Positions 1 through 7,634 of a stretch of DNA of 64,000 bases are shown piece by piece. The notes below the pieces were generated by a model. It saw nothing but the letters and a program-made list of their open reading frames with translations, was not told the origin of the DNA and did not search any database. The stretch is taken from positions 682,001 through 746,000 of the forward strand of contig CP176050.1 of the NCBI GenBank assembly GCA_046199005.1. Direction: 5' to 3'. The stretch comes from Ascidiimonas sp046199005. Its GTDB lineage: Bacteria; Bacteroidota; Bacteroidia; Flavobacteriales; Flavobacteriaceae. A program made the position numbers and the translations under genes. Positions within the stretch are counted from its first letter, which is position 1; every line of letters begins with the position of its first letter.

Positions 1-76
1 TGTGCGCAAAAGATTGCTTAGTAAATTCTAATAGATTAATTCTTCTATTGTAGAATGTTTAGAATAAAAATATAAC

Positions 77-84
77 TATATTTG
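77..84 (+). promoter_or_regulatory. candidate -7 promoter box
   Basis: The octamer TATATTTG matches the Bacteroidota -7 consensus TAnnTTTG. A start site about 6 nt downstream would fall at the foot of the first hairpin of the structured element that follows (base of stem at 89). No good TTG -33 element lies at the expected distance, so this is only a partial match. It is the basis for placing the 5' end of the candidate RNA near 88. Confidence 0.4.
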
Positions 85-87
85 CTG

Positions 88-310
88 CGTTTTATGGGGG
101 AGTTTTCCCAGGTAAAACAAAGAATTGAAAACACGGAACTTTAGTTTACAATAAGCAAACAAAGTTTCTCAAGTAAAGAACTTTCTTCAATAAGTTCTGA
201 TAAAGATAGTTGTGTTGTTAAGATGAATTGCATTCATCTTTGGTTTAGTAGTTAAACCAGTGAAAAGCTTTCCTCCCGAACCTTAAGGGATTTGGAGGGC
301 TTTTTTTGTT
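88..310 (+). ncRNA. candidate structured RNA (chain of hairpins plus terminator)
   Basis: Six consecutive stem-loops can be drawn by hand. They are 89-118 (GTTTTA plus TGGG against CCCA plus TAAAAC, with a GG bulge), 137-166 (AACTTT and GTTT against AAAC and AAAGTT), 177-198 (AGAACTT/AAGTTCT), 221-239 (AGATGAAT/ATTCATCT), 241-259 (TGGTTTA/TAAACCA) and a terminator at 263-304 followed by seven T. A further hairpin (25-56) lies upstream. There is no credible ORF here. The -7 box at 77-84 and the terminator would define a transcript of about 220 nt. It does not show the hallmarks I know for tmRNA, RNase P RNA or SRP RNA. It could instead be the 3' trailer of an operon outside the window. The family is unknown. 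Confidence 0.45.
263..308 (+). terminator. intrinsic terminator
   Basis: AAAAGC and TCCTCC on the left arm pair with GGAGG and GCTTTT on the right, with a TT bulge, and the arm runs into a T7 tract (301-307). It ends whatever transcript crosses 88-300, either the proposed structured RNA or an upstream operon. Confidence 0.7.
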
Positions 311-805
311 TTAGAGCTGTTCTATTTCCTCTATAATAGATTTTATTTTAAATAATCTTCTCATCGTATCCGATAAACGGTACCATTTCTCCGTTCAAAT
401 TAAGCCATAAAATGGGGCCAAACTATTAAAAGTTTGATAATAAACTACATAAGAGCACCTTACTAGCTATTTAAGAAGGTTTATTCCTACATACCGATCT
501 ATTTTTGTTTAATGTTATTCTTGTAAACTTCTACAGAAAATAAATGTTTGTTCATGTATTAAATAGCCAATTTTAAACATAAATTTTTTTTACCAAATAA
601 TAAATGTTAATATTATGTTAAAATAATAAAATTTTAATTGAAAATTTTTATTACTCTTTTTAATTTTAACTCACTTATAACCAATTGATTATAATTAAAA
701 TTACCAACTAATTTGGAAATGGGAAATACGCAAAAAGGGAAAAAACCCCGTAAAGATCATTTGGAATTACAAAAATTTATATAGTAATTCGTTAACAGGT
801 TTTCG
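311..805. other. AT-rich stretch without a supported gene
   Basis: No convincing coding region is visible on either strand. The interval 540-700 is extremely A+T rich. At 727-752 an imperfect inverted repeat (TACG ... GGG, then CCCC ... CGTA) could be a regulator site or a small hairpin. The rest shows nothing I can name. Confidence 0.5.
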
Positions 806-862
806 CTTGTATGCTGCAAGTAAAATCTTAGACAAATTTTAAGATTTTGAGTTCTGTGACTC
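806..862 (+). promoter_or_regulatory. leader hairpin group upstream of the NusG-like gene
   Basis: Three neighbouring stem-loops occur about 100-155 nt before the antiterminator start codon: CTTG/CAAG (806-820), a perfect 9-bp stem AAAATCTTA/TAAGATTTT (822-848) and GAGT/ACTC (849-862). Specialised NusG paralogues such as LoaP and the UpxY family act through the 5' leader of their operon, so this is a plausible recognition element. No sequence motif proves it. Confidence 0.3.
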
Positions 863-960
863 GAGGAAGCGAAGCCATGATCATCAATTTCCCCTCCCCC
901 TTTATCCGATATTTTGTTTAGCAAGTACTGTTTTAGAACCAATTAAAGCAAGCTATATCT

Positions 961-1515
961 ATGAAGGAATTTTTAAAAGGATGGTATGTGATCTACGTGA
1001 GATCACGCCATGAGAAAAAGGTACGAGATGCCTTGACTGATGCGAAGATCGAGTGTTTTCTCCCGTTAGTGAAATCTGAAAGTATCTGGAGTGACCGGAA
1101 AAAAATGTTACTCAAACCATTATTTCCGTCGTATGTTTTTGCCTATATCTCGAACAAGCAAGAATTTTACAAAGCGCAAAATGCAAATGGCTTCTGTTAT
1201 TTTGTAAGTTTTAACAGCGCTTATGCACTTGCCAGGAATGAAGAAATCCTACAAATTAAAAAGCTTTTGAACGCTGAAGGCATTGCTTATATTCAAGCGA
1301 TGAATAAGCCTCTGAGTGTAGGCGAGCAGGTGCAAATCGACGAAGGTCCTCTTGCAGGATTACGTTGTGAAATAGTTAGGGTTGACAAGCAAGAAAAACT
1401 TCTGGTTCGTCTAAACTCTATTCACCAAAATCTTTTGGTGTCTGTACCCCAGAAAGCCGTTTTGTCGAACACCCCATCTCTTACGCATCAACCTAAGTTG
1501 AATAAGGTTTCTTAA
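961..1515 (+). CDS. NusG-like transcription antiterminator (UpxY/LoaP type)
   Basis: A specialised NusG paralogue of 184 aa expected to bind RNA polymerase and help it read through a long operon. The N-terminal NGN domain starts at residue 8 (WYVIYVRSRHEKKV) and includes WSDRKK and PLFPSYVF, both typical of UpxY proteins. A KOW-like segment follows at about 119-145 (GEQVQIDEGPLAG). UpxY proteins act in cis on Bacteroides capsule operons, and LoaP controls polyketide operons in Bacillus. Here the gene is the first of an all-forward run of about 26 kb containing a polyketide synthase, so that run is the likely target (inference). The start is an ATG with no Shine-Dalgarno, as usual in this phylum. 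It is not the housekeeping nusG, which would be expected beside secE and rplK. Confidence 0.9.
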   Translation: MKEFLKGWYVIYVRSRHEKKVRDALTDAKIECFLPLVKSESIWSDRKKMLLKPLFPSYVFAYISNKQEFYKAQNANGFCYFVSFNSAYALARNEEILQIKKLLNAEGIAYIQAMNKPLSVGEQVQIDEGPLAGLRCEIVRVDKQEKLLVRLNSIHQNLLVSVPQKAVLSNTPSLTHQPKLNKVS

Positions 1516-1577
1516 CCCTTATCTATTCTTCCCCTTCATAAACGTACTGTGTTGTTTAAAAAGTTGCTATCACTTGA

Positions 1578-1615
1578 GGTTAGTCCTAGGTAACCAATGG
1601 TGAAGCGCACTGCTT
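1578..1615 (+). other. small hairpins between antiterminator and hydrolase genes
   Basis: The 234-nt gap after the antiterminator gene contains GGTTA/TAACC (1578-1595) and AAGC/GCTT (1603-1615). Both stems are short and neither has a long T tract. They may be part of an operon leader on which the antiterminator acts, or chance. No small ORF of note is present. Confidence 0.2.
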
Positions 1616-1749
1616 ATTTTCAGTATTTATTCAATTTTAAATTAAAATGAGGCTTCATTGCGATTAGAGGCGCAGATCGTGTATGCGTAGGTCGTACAAT
1701 CGATACTCATCAACCTAAATGTAATCAAGTAAATTAAAAAACAGAAATC

Positions 1750-3471
1750 ATGAAACATCAAAAGATTTTAGCCCTGAGCGTCTTAAAATCAACATTTATT
1801 GTAGTTTTTTGCGCATTCTTCGTTTTGACTTCTTGTAAGAACGATGACGATAATAGTCCGAATGGTACAGAAGGTCTCACATTAGAAGAGATTGCGGAGG
1901 CCATGGGCGGTATAGAGACCATAAATAATGTAAAAACTATGTCTTTCTCGGTGAAAGGTAATAGTTATGAATATGAGCAGGATATTCCAACGTTACCAAG
2001 CCCGCTTACCAGTAATTACTATGTATATGATTTTTATACAGAGTTGAACGCCAGGAAGATGAGAATGGATTACGATTCTATTCATTTCAATCATCCGGCA
2101 TATTATGATACCAAAGGGCCCTTATTCATTGTAAACGATCGTACTGGATCCGTTTCCCGTGATTTCATTTGGAAATCATATTACCTGGGCGTGACCGATC
2201 CGCATGGTATTTTCTCTACAGAAATAGAAGCGAATATCAAAAATCAAAAAATGGCAAATCCGATCGAGTTAATTAGGGAAATTGCATCAACGAGAAAGTT
2301 GTCGGATGCTTCCTCAGACAATTCTTTTTCAATCCCGACAAGAGTCGATGGTCTTGATATCAGAGTAGAGTTTGATCCAAAAACTGCTTTGCCGATCAGA
2401 GCCGTTACAAGAGAGGCCGATTTCTTGAAAGGCGATGTGTCTTTTGAAGTGGTCTATGAAAACTGGATTGAAATAGCAGGTACAAAATTCCCAACTAAAA
2501 TCGAATATATTTTGGATAATGAGGTGTTTAAATCCGAAACCCTCTCTAATATCGAATTGAATCCTCAATTAAGTGCAGATACTTTTACTCCAGAAGCAGT
2601 TCCTGCTGATTATCAAATCGCATGGGATGAAGAACAGGCAGATTTTGGAATATATCATTCTCAATTTTACCATCGTTGGAATGCCTGGAATATCGGATAT
2701 CCAGAGCCGGTAAATAATGGCGCGATAGACCTCGGAGCCTTCGATCTCTCTCAATTTGGTTTGGCGAGTCAATATATAGGAGAGAATGTTAAGATTATAG
2801 GTAGACCCGATAACCGATTGTGGATTGCTGCTATCAATACGCCAGAAGGGGTTATCATTGTAGACTCTCCTCTAAATCAAAAATGGACCCGAAGTCTGAT
2901 CAATGCAACTAAAAATGCATATCCTGGAAAAGATATAATCGCTGTAATTTCTACACATGCGCACCATGACCATTTTGCAGGAATTCGTGAAGCGGCTCAA
3001 GAAGCCGGCAAAGTCTATATTGCAGAAGAAAGCGTTCCCTTTCTAAATCAGGTATTAACAGGAACGCATGAGATCTATCCTGATAATCTGGCCAAAAATC
3101 CTCGAAATGTAGAGGTCGAAACTGTTAATGACATTACCTACCTGGCTGATGGAGCCATTGAGATTCACCGATTAAAGCCTACCGGCTCATCAGCTACGCC
3201 ACATGCAGCAGATATGTTAGTGGTTTACGTGCCTGAATATGAATTGATCATTCAGTCTGATCAATTGTGGAATGGTGATTTTATGAAAGTTTGGCACGGA
3301 TATACTTACAGGAGCTTCACGCCTCAGGCACGTGTAGAGATCATTAATAATGCAAGATATTTGCTGGATTATATTGAAGAGAAAGAATTAAAAGTCTCTA
3401 AAATAATGGCAGCACATGGAGGTCTTAGCGGTATTGAGGAGCTTGAGGTACCTGCAAATGCAGTACAATAA
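1750..3471 (+). CDS. metallo-beta-lactamase-fold hydrolase, lipoprotein
   Basis: A 573-aa exported protein. The signal sequence ends in a lipobox with Cys29 (VLTSC), followed by an acidic DDDN stretch, so it is probably tethered to a membrane. The N-terminal part (about 45-290) is a beta-rich domain without catalytic motifs I recognise. The C-terminal part (about 330-565) is a metallo-beta-lactamase fold with the zinc motif HxHxDH at His403, His405, Asp407 and His408, a later QSDQLW segment carrying the bridging Asp, and a terminal AAHGG histidine. Such enzymes hydrolyse esters, lactams, thioesters or related bonds, and the substrate here is unknown. It sits between the antiterminator and the YCII genes at the head of the polyketide locus. 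A role in tailoring or detoxifying the product is possible but unproven. Confidence 0.85.
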   Translation: MKHQKILALSVLKSTFIVVFCAFFVLTSCKNDDDNSPNGTEGLTLEEIAEAMGGIETINNVKTMSFSVKGNSYEYEQDIPTLPSPLTSNYYVYDFYTELNARKMRMDYDSIHFNHPAYYDTKGPLFIVNDRTGSVSRDFIWKSYYLGVTDPHGIFSTEIEANIKNQKMANPIELIREIASTRKLSDASSDNSFSIPTRVDGLDIRVEFDPKTALPIRAVTREADFLKGDVSFEVVYENWIEIAGTKFPTKIEYILDNEVFKSETLSNIELNPQLSADTFTPEAVPADYQIAWDEEQADFGIYHSQFYHRWNAWNIGYPEPVNNGAIDLGAFDLSQFGLASQYIGENVKIIGRPDNRLWIAAINTPEGVIIVDSPLNQKWTRSLINATKNAYPGKDIIAVISTHAHHDHFAGIREAAQEAGKVYIAEESVPFLNQVLTGTHEIYPDNLAKNPRNVEVETVNDITYLADGAIEIHRLKPTGSSATPHAADMLVVYVPEYELIIQSDQLWNGDFMKVWHGYTYRSFTPQARVEIINNARYLLDYIEEKELKVSKIMAAHGGLSGIEELEVPANAVQ

Positions 3472-3511
3472 AAGCAGAAAGTCGATTGGTCTTTGTGAAA
3501 TTTACCTAAAA

Positions 3512-3531
3512 AATTACTTTTCTAAGTAATT
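3512..3531. other. 8-bp perfect inverted repeat
   Basis: AATTACTT and AAGTAATT are separated by TTCT. It lies in the 186-nt gap between the hydrolase gene and the first YCII gene and could be a weak terminator stem or an operator. There is no T tract after it. Confidence 0.3.
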
Positions 3532-3657
3532 GAATTACAGCGTTTTATTATCAAAAAGTGATAAATTTAATAAAATAATGTAAGAAACATGTCCAATTTT
3601 AGAAAGATCAATCGTCTTTATAATAACAACCAATTAGTACCAATAAATATTTTACAA

Positions 3658-3999
3658 ATGAAAGAATTTCTTATGATTTTTCGTGCTCCTGAAATGGGAG
3701 ATTATCAGCCATCTGATGCTGAGATGGCAGAAACTACCAAACAATGGGGCGAGTGGATAGGAGGAATCGCTGGCGGCGGTAACCTCGTTAGGACAGATCA
3801 AGTAGGGTTTGATGCCAAAGTGGTAACCTCTAAAGGAGAGGTGATTGACAAACACTACGATAAAGCCGATGAGATCGTATATGGTTATATGTTGATGAAG
3901 GCCAACTCTTCTGAAGAAGCGTCGCAAATAGCTTCTAAATGTCCGATTCTTTACATCAACGGTCAAGTTGAGATCAGAGATATTATGATCTATGACTAG
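3658..3999 (+). CDS. YCII-related (DGPF-type) protein, copy 1
   Basis: A 113-aa dimeric alpha-beta barrel of the YCII/DGPF family. I place the start at the internal ATG at 3658, not the in-frame ATG at 3589, because MKEFLMIFRAPEMGDY lines up exactly with the start of the next gene. The DGPF-like loop is altered to DKHYDKADEIVYGYML, so the signature Gly-Pro is missing. YCII proteins generally lack a firm function; some are chlorohydrolase-like and others bind small molecules. In many genomes DGPF genes sit beside ECF42 sigma factors, and an ECF42-type gene lies at 23917 in the same locus. It is the first of three tandem paralogues. Confidence 0.85.
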   Translation: MKEFLMIFRAPEMGDYQPSDAEMAETTKQWGEWIGGIAGGGNLVRTDQVGFDAKVVTSKGEVIDKHYDKADEIVYGYMLMKANSSEEASQIASKCPILYINGQVEIRDIMIYD

Positions 4000-4055
4000 G
4001 TCAGAACTATAGAGCTTAGAATCAACCTTTTATTAAACTTAAATATTCAATTACA

Positions 4056-4403
4056 ATGAAAGAATTTCTTATGATTTTCCGTGCTCCTAATATGGGAGAT
4101 TACGAGCCGACACCAGAAGAGATGGCGGCAGGAATGAAACAATGGCAGGATTGGATAGGTAATATTGCCGCACAAGGCAAATTTATTAGTACCAATCAGC
4201 TGGGAGAAGAGGGTAAAGTTGTGAAACCCGGTAACACCGTTGTCGACGGTCCCTATGCAGAAGTAAAAGAAATCGTTGGCGGTTATATGCTCGTCAAGGA
4301 AGAGAACGTAGAAGCCGCAGCAGAACTCGCCAAAGGCTGCCCTATTTTTGAAATGGGCGGACAGGTAGAGGTTAGAGATATTATGCAAATTGACTTTAAT
4401 TAA
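4056..4403 (+). CDS. YCII-related (DGPF-type) protein, copy 2
   Basis: A 115-aa paralogue of the gene before it. It keeps the clearest signature, DGPYAEVKEIVGGYML (about residues 67-82), and the terminal MGGQVEVRDI strand. The first roughly 45 nt are nearly identical to those of copy 1, which points to recent tandem duplication or gene conversion. Probably cytoplasmic, since no signal sequence is present. Its end overlaps the start of the third copy by 14 nt, implying translational coupling. The biochemical role is unknown. Confidence 0.88.
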   Translation: MKEFLMIFRAPNMGDYEPTPEEMAAGMKQWQDWIGNIAAQGKFISTNQLGEEGKVVKPGNTVVDGPYAEVKEIVGGYMLVKEENVEAAAELAKGCPIFEMGGQVEVRDIMQIDFN

Positions 4404-4860
4404 CAAAATTATGAAAAGAGTAACCTTAATATTAATGTTTTTGACGGTACTTTCAGGAACCGTCTTTGCGAATGCCAATTCGTTTTCTAATGAATTGGAA
4501 GATTCAGAATTCATGCTCATTTTTAGAATGGAAGCATCAGAAGATTATCAACCCTCACAGGAAGAATTAGATCAAATGCTGGCGCAATGGGGTGGTTATA
4601 TTGGCGGGATCGCTTCTCAGGGAAAGCTTGTAAGAACTAACGAACTAAGTTTTCAGGGTGCTGTCGTAAAAGCAGATAAATCTGTAACACCAGGGGTGTA
4701 CGCATCCGATAAAGTAGTGGTAGGTGGTTATATGATCATCAAAGCATCATCACTGGAAGAAGCTCAGGAAATTGCCAAGAAGTGCCCCATTCTTTTAATG
4801 GGAGGCTCTGTTGAGATCAGAGGTGTAGTGCCCAACCCTTCACCAGAAAGCGGAAAATAA
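4390..4860 (+). CDS. YCII-related protein with signal peptide, copy 3
   Basis: A 156-aa protein with a YCII domain preceded by an N-terminal signal peptide (about 1-24: KR, hydrophobic LILMFLTVL, then a small-residue cleavage region around VFANA), so it is probably periplasmic. The YCII part runs from FMLIFRMEASEDY to MGGSVEIRGV. The DGPF loop is degraded (PGVYASDKVVVGGYM). An exported YCII copy beside two cytoplasmic copies is unusual and suggests binding or processing of a compound on both sides of the inner membrane (inference). A hairpin terminator follows. Confidence 0.85.
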   Translation: MTLINKIMKRVTLILMFLTVLSGTVFANANSFSNELEDSEFMLIFRMEASEDYQPSQEELDQMLAQWGGYIGGIASQGKLVRTNELSFQGAVVKADKSVTPGVYASDKVVVGGYMIIKASSLEEAQEIAKKCPILLMGGSVEIRGVVPNPSPESGK

Positions 4861-4867
4861 ACACAGA

Positions 4868-4897
4868 ACCTGCCATTTGTATTGATGGCAGGTATCT
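4868..4897 (+). terminator. hairpin terminator after the YCII genes
   Basis: A perfect 9-bp stem ACCTGCCAT/ATGGCAGGT (4868-4876 with 4885-4893) with an 8-nt loop, followed by ATCTTTT. It marks at least a partial stop after the third YCII gene. The antiterminator could override it. Confidence 0.6.
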
Positions 4898-4957
4898 TTT
4901 CAGGATAGATTTTAGTTATCATAAATCTTAATATTCAATAATTTAAAAAGAGAAGAA

Positions 4958-5410
4958 ATGAAAACAGTTTTCGACAAATCAATTGCAGATTCCCTCGTAG
5001 AAAGAATAGCGCAACTTAATGAAAACTCCTCCCGACAATGGGGCAAAATGAGCCCTTCCCAAATGGTACGGCATTGTATCTTAAGTGAAGAAATGTATCA
5101 GGGAACTACGGCTTACAAAAGACTTTTCATAGGTAGACTATTTGGTAAAATGGCGCTCAAATCCACCTTAAAGGATGAGAATCCTCTAAAGAAAAATGAG
5201 CCCACACATCCTACGTTTAAGATTAAAGGCGAAGGAGACCTCACTGCCGAAAAAGAAGCGTGGGCAGGCCTGATCAAGCAATATAATTCTTTGAATGGAA
5301 CAACCTTTGACAATTTTGTTCATCCCTTTTTTGGAGCTATGAATAAAGATCAAATAGGACACATGGTTTACAAACATACCGATCATCACCTTCGACAATT
5401 TGGGGTCTAG
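4958..5410 (+). CDS. DinB-like protein, DUF1569 family
   Basis: A 150-aa cytoplasmic protein that I place in DUF1569, a DinB/YfiT-like four-helix bundle. Visible landmarks are WGKMSPSQMVRHC near residue 30 (His of the possible metal site), the central LKDENPLKKNEPTHPTF segment and the terminal HMVYKHTDHHLRQFG, whose histidines would complete a three-His metal site. DinB-fold proteins include thiol-dependent S-transferases and hydrolases, but DUF1569 has no assigned reaction. The gene lies between the YCII genes and the SRPBCC gene on the same strand. Confidence 0.8.
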   Translation: MKTVFDKSIADSLVERIAQLNENSSRQWGKMSPSQMVRHCILSEEMYQGTTAYKRLFIGRLFGKMALKSTLKDENPLKKNEPTHPTFKIKGEGDLTAEKEAWAGLIKQYNSLNGTTFDNFVHPFFGAMNKDQIGHMVYKHTDHHLRQFGV

Positions 5411-5477
5411 ATCGTTATTGTTAAATAACCAACCAATTTATAAGTAAATCTATATCAGATTTTTAAAACCAATTATT

Positions 5478-6041
5478 ATGAAAAAAGTTGTAAAAATTTT
5501 ACTCGGGCTGGTAGGCCTTATTGTAGTAGCCGTAGCGATATTGTCGTTACTTGCAAAAGATCAAAAGAATATTTCTATTTCTTCTAAAGAATATATCGAT
5601 GCACCAGTAGATCTGGTTTATGATCAAATACGCCATCTGAACCAATATCCGGAATGGTCACCTTTTAAACTTCAGGATCCTGAACAAAAACATCACGTTA
5701 CTGGCACCGATGGGGCAGTAGGAGCGACGTTTCACTGGGAAGGAGTCGCAGAGGAAAGCAAAGGTTCTCAAACCATCACAGAATTAAAGCCAAATAAACT
5801 GGTGAAGGTTAATTGTGATATTACGGTACCTTTTGAAGCCAAACCACAGTTTGTATATAAACTTGAGCCTAAAGGAAACGGAACAGAGGTAGTGTTGGAT
5901 TTTGATATTGAAATGGCATTTCCTTCTAATATTATCGCCTATTTATTAGATCTAAGAACCGAAATGAGTAATACCAATGAAAAAGGTCTTGAGTTACTAA
6001 AAAAGGTATCTGAGAAAAAGACGGCATTGAGCATGAAATAA
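5478..6041 (+). CDS. membrane-anchored SRPBCC (START-like) protein
   Basis: 187 aa. One N-terminal membrane segment (about 4-26, VVKILLGLVGLIVVAVAILSLL) is followed by an SRPBCC/polyketide-cyclase-like domain (about 34-180) opening with SKEYIDAPVDLVYDQIRHLNQYPEWSPF, the classic start of this fold. These domains bind hydrophobic ligands in a deep cavity. In calicheamicin producers the self-sacrifice resistance protein CalC has a START-type fold, so a protective role is a reasonable hypothesis here, but many SRPBCC proteins of this type are unrelated. The tether would place the domain at the membrane face. A stem-loop follows the stop codon. Confidence 0.82.
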   Translation: MKKVVKILLGLVGLIVVAVAILSLLAKDQKNISISSKEYIDAPVDLVYDQIRHLNQYPEWSPFKLQDPEQKHHVTGTDGAVGATFHWEGVAEESKGSQTITELKPNKLVKVNCDITVPFEAKPQFVYKLEPKGNGTEVVLDFDIEMAFPSNIIAYLLDLRTEMSNTNEKGLELLKKVSEKKTALSMK

Positions 6042-6072
6042 AAGTGTTCTTCAATACAAACACATTCTTCAT

Positions 6073-6105
6073 AAAGCCAGAATCTCATAAGGATTTTGGC
6101 TTTAT
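6073..6105 (+). terminator. stem-loop after the SRPBCC gene
   Basis: AAAGCCAGAATC (6073-6084) pairs with GATTTTGGCTTT (6092-6103) over most of its length, leaving a loop of about 7 nt. The T run is short, so it may be a processing or weak termination site. The rest of the 388-nt gap to the decarboxylase gene holds the inverted repeat at 6145 and no ORF of note. Confidence 0.45.
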
Positions 6106-6144
6106 AATAAAACCACTTTTAAAGACCCCCTTGTCTTAAAATAA

Positions 6145-6173
6145 TAACAATCAGATATATATAAGTATTGTTA
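6145..6173. promoter_or_regulatory. inverted repeat, possible operator
   Basis: TAACAAT (6145-6151) and ATTGTTA (6167-6173) form a perfect 7-bp dyad around a TA-rich 15-nt centre. It lies in the largest gap of the polyketide locus, upstream of the decarboxylase gene, where an internal promoter would be expected. It could be a repressor site for the second half of the locus. No cognate regulator can be assigned. Confidence 0.3.
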
Positions 6174-6429
6174 TACTCCCTCCCACTTAAGTCTGCTAAG
6201 ATCAAGAAGTAAACTCCTGTGACATTACTAATCTTTTAGCATTTAAATCACTGGAACGATTTTTAAGGACTTACTAGAAATCACACATTTATAGAATTCA
6301 TTTCTGAGACATTTCACGGTACTCAGCAGGCCTTGCTATGCCTTTAAGTAGCGATACGTAACCAATTATTCAATAATATCCATCAGGGACCATCTTTATA
6401 TCACTCTCTGATGATCAAACCAGACCAAT

Positions 6430-7611
6430 ATGAATATTTCTATAGAAGAATACCGAAGTGAATTATCATCTTTTCTAAGTTTTCTGGATGCCGAAAAGAA
6501 AAAGTGTTTTGGGATTCAAATGAATCAGGATGCAGACGACTGTGTAGACTTTGCTCCTTTTCTAAAACACACTATCAATAATTTGGGAGATCCGTTTTTA
6601 GGAAAGGGAGGGCATTTACAAACCTTTAAGTATGAACGTGAACTGGTGGGGATCATGTCAAAACTTCTTCATTTGAATCCCGCAGAAGCCTGGGGATATT
6701 ACACCTCCGGATCGAGTATTTCTAACTTACAGGCAATTCACCTTGCCGTTGAGAAACTTGGAAGCAACGTTACCCTAGTGACCTCGAAAGACGCCCATAA
6801 TAGTATTTGTAAAGCAGGTTCAATTACCCGGGTCAAAGCTTTTAAAGAAATAGCCACCACAAAAAATGGGGAGCTGTGTATTGAATCTTTAGGGGACTTC
6901 CTGAAAACGACTAAAAAAGATGAACGTTTTATTTTTTGTTTTTGTTCTGGAACCGTTTCAAAAGGAGCATATGATCCAATAAGATCAATAATAGAGACCA
7001 TCCAGGAGTGTGGTATTTTACAGGATAATTATTATTTGCACCTCGACGCTGCACTGGGTGGGATGATTACCCCCTTTATTTCAAATCCTTTATTACAGCT
7101 CGATTTTAGTATTCCTCAATTAGACAGCCTCTCCGTGAGTTTTCACAAAAGGTTGGGAATACCGGTGCCTGGTTCTTTATTCCTCATTAGAAAATCAAGC
7201 TTCAATTTTGATAGGTCAACACCTTTTGTAGAAGATTACAGATCACTGGATACGACCATTGCTGGTTCGAGAGATGGCATTACTCCTTTCATTACATTAA
7301 TGAAATTGAGAAAGCTAGGTTTTCAAGAATTGGTTTTAAGGACACAGAAAGCGTTAGAAAAGGCCGCGTGGCTGGCAGCAGAACTCAGACATCTTGGTAT
7401 TACAACTATACATAATGAATACGCTCCTTGTGTTTATTTTGAAGCTCCATCAGATGCGCTTATTAAGGAATATCATTTGCCATTATACGAACAAGAGGAC
7501 GGTTCCAGGTTTACCCATATTTTCACCATGGAACATGTGTCTATAGAAGGACTTGAATGTTTTATAGATAAAGCTGGCTTTAGGACAGAAGTACTAAAAA
7601 GAATTGGCTAA
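6430..7611 (+). CDS. PLP-dependent group II decarboxylase (histidine-decarboxylase-like)
   Basis: A 393-aa fold-type I PLP enzyme. GYYTSGSSISNLQAI (around residue 78) is the phosphate-binding segment, HLDAALGG carries Asp206 that pairs with the PLP nitrogen, and SFHKRLGIPVPG carries the Schiff-base Lys240. The spacing and the SxHK motif fit the pyridoxal-dependent histidine/aromatic amino-acid decarboxylase group. Length agrees with bacterial histidine decarboxylases (about 380 aa). It may supply an amine for the pathway product or act on another amino acid; the substrate cannot be read from sequence. It starts a tight run leading into the permease and the unb genes. Confidence 0.85.
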   Translation: MNISIEEYRSELSSFLSFLDAEKKKCFGIQMNQDADDCVDFAPFLKHTINNLGDPFLGKGGHLQTFKYERELVGIMSKLLHLNPAEAWGYYTSGSSISNLQAIHLAVEKLGSNVTLVTSKDAHNSICKAGSITRVKAFKEIATTKNGELCIESLGDFLKTTKKDERFIFCFCSGTVSKGAYDPIRSIIETIQECGILQDNYYLHLDAALGGMITPFISNPLLQLDFSIPQLDSLSVSFHKRLGIPVPGSLFLIRKSSFNFDRSTPFVEDYRSLDTTIAGSRDGITPFITLMKLRKLGFQELVLRTQKALEKAAWLAAELRHLGITTIHNEYAPCVYFEAPSDALIKEYHLPLYEQEDGSRFTHIFTMEHVSIEGLECFIDKAGFRTEVLKRIG

Positions 7612-7634
7612 ACATTCTGTAAAGTTCATTACCT

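Noticed and set aside
757..942. Minus-strand frame of 61 aa upstream of the antiterminator gene
   Set aside because: It spans the leader hairpins, has no recognisable domain and opposes the locus; treated as chance.
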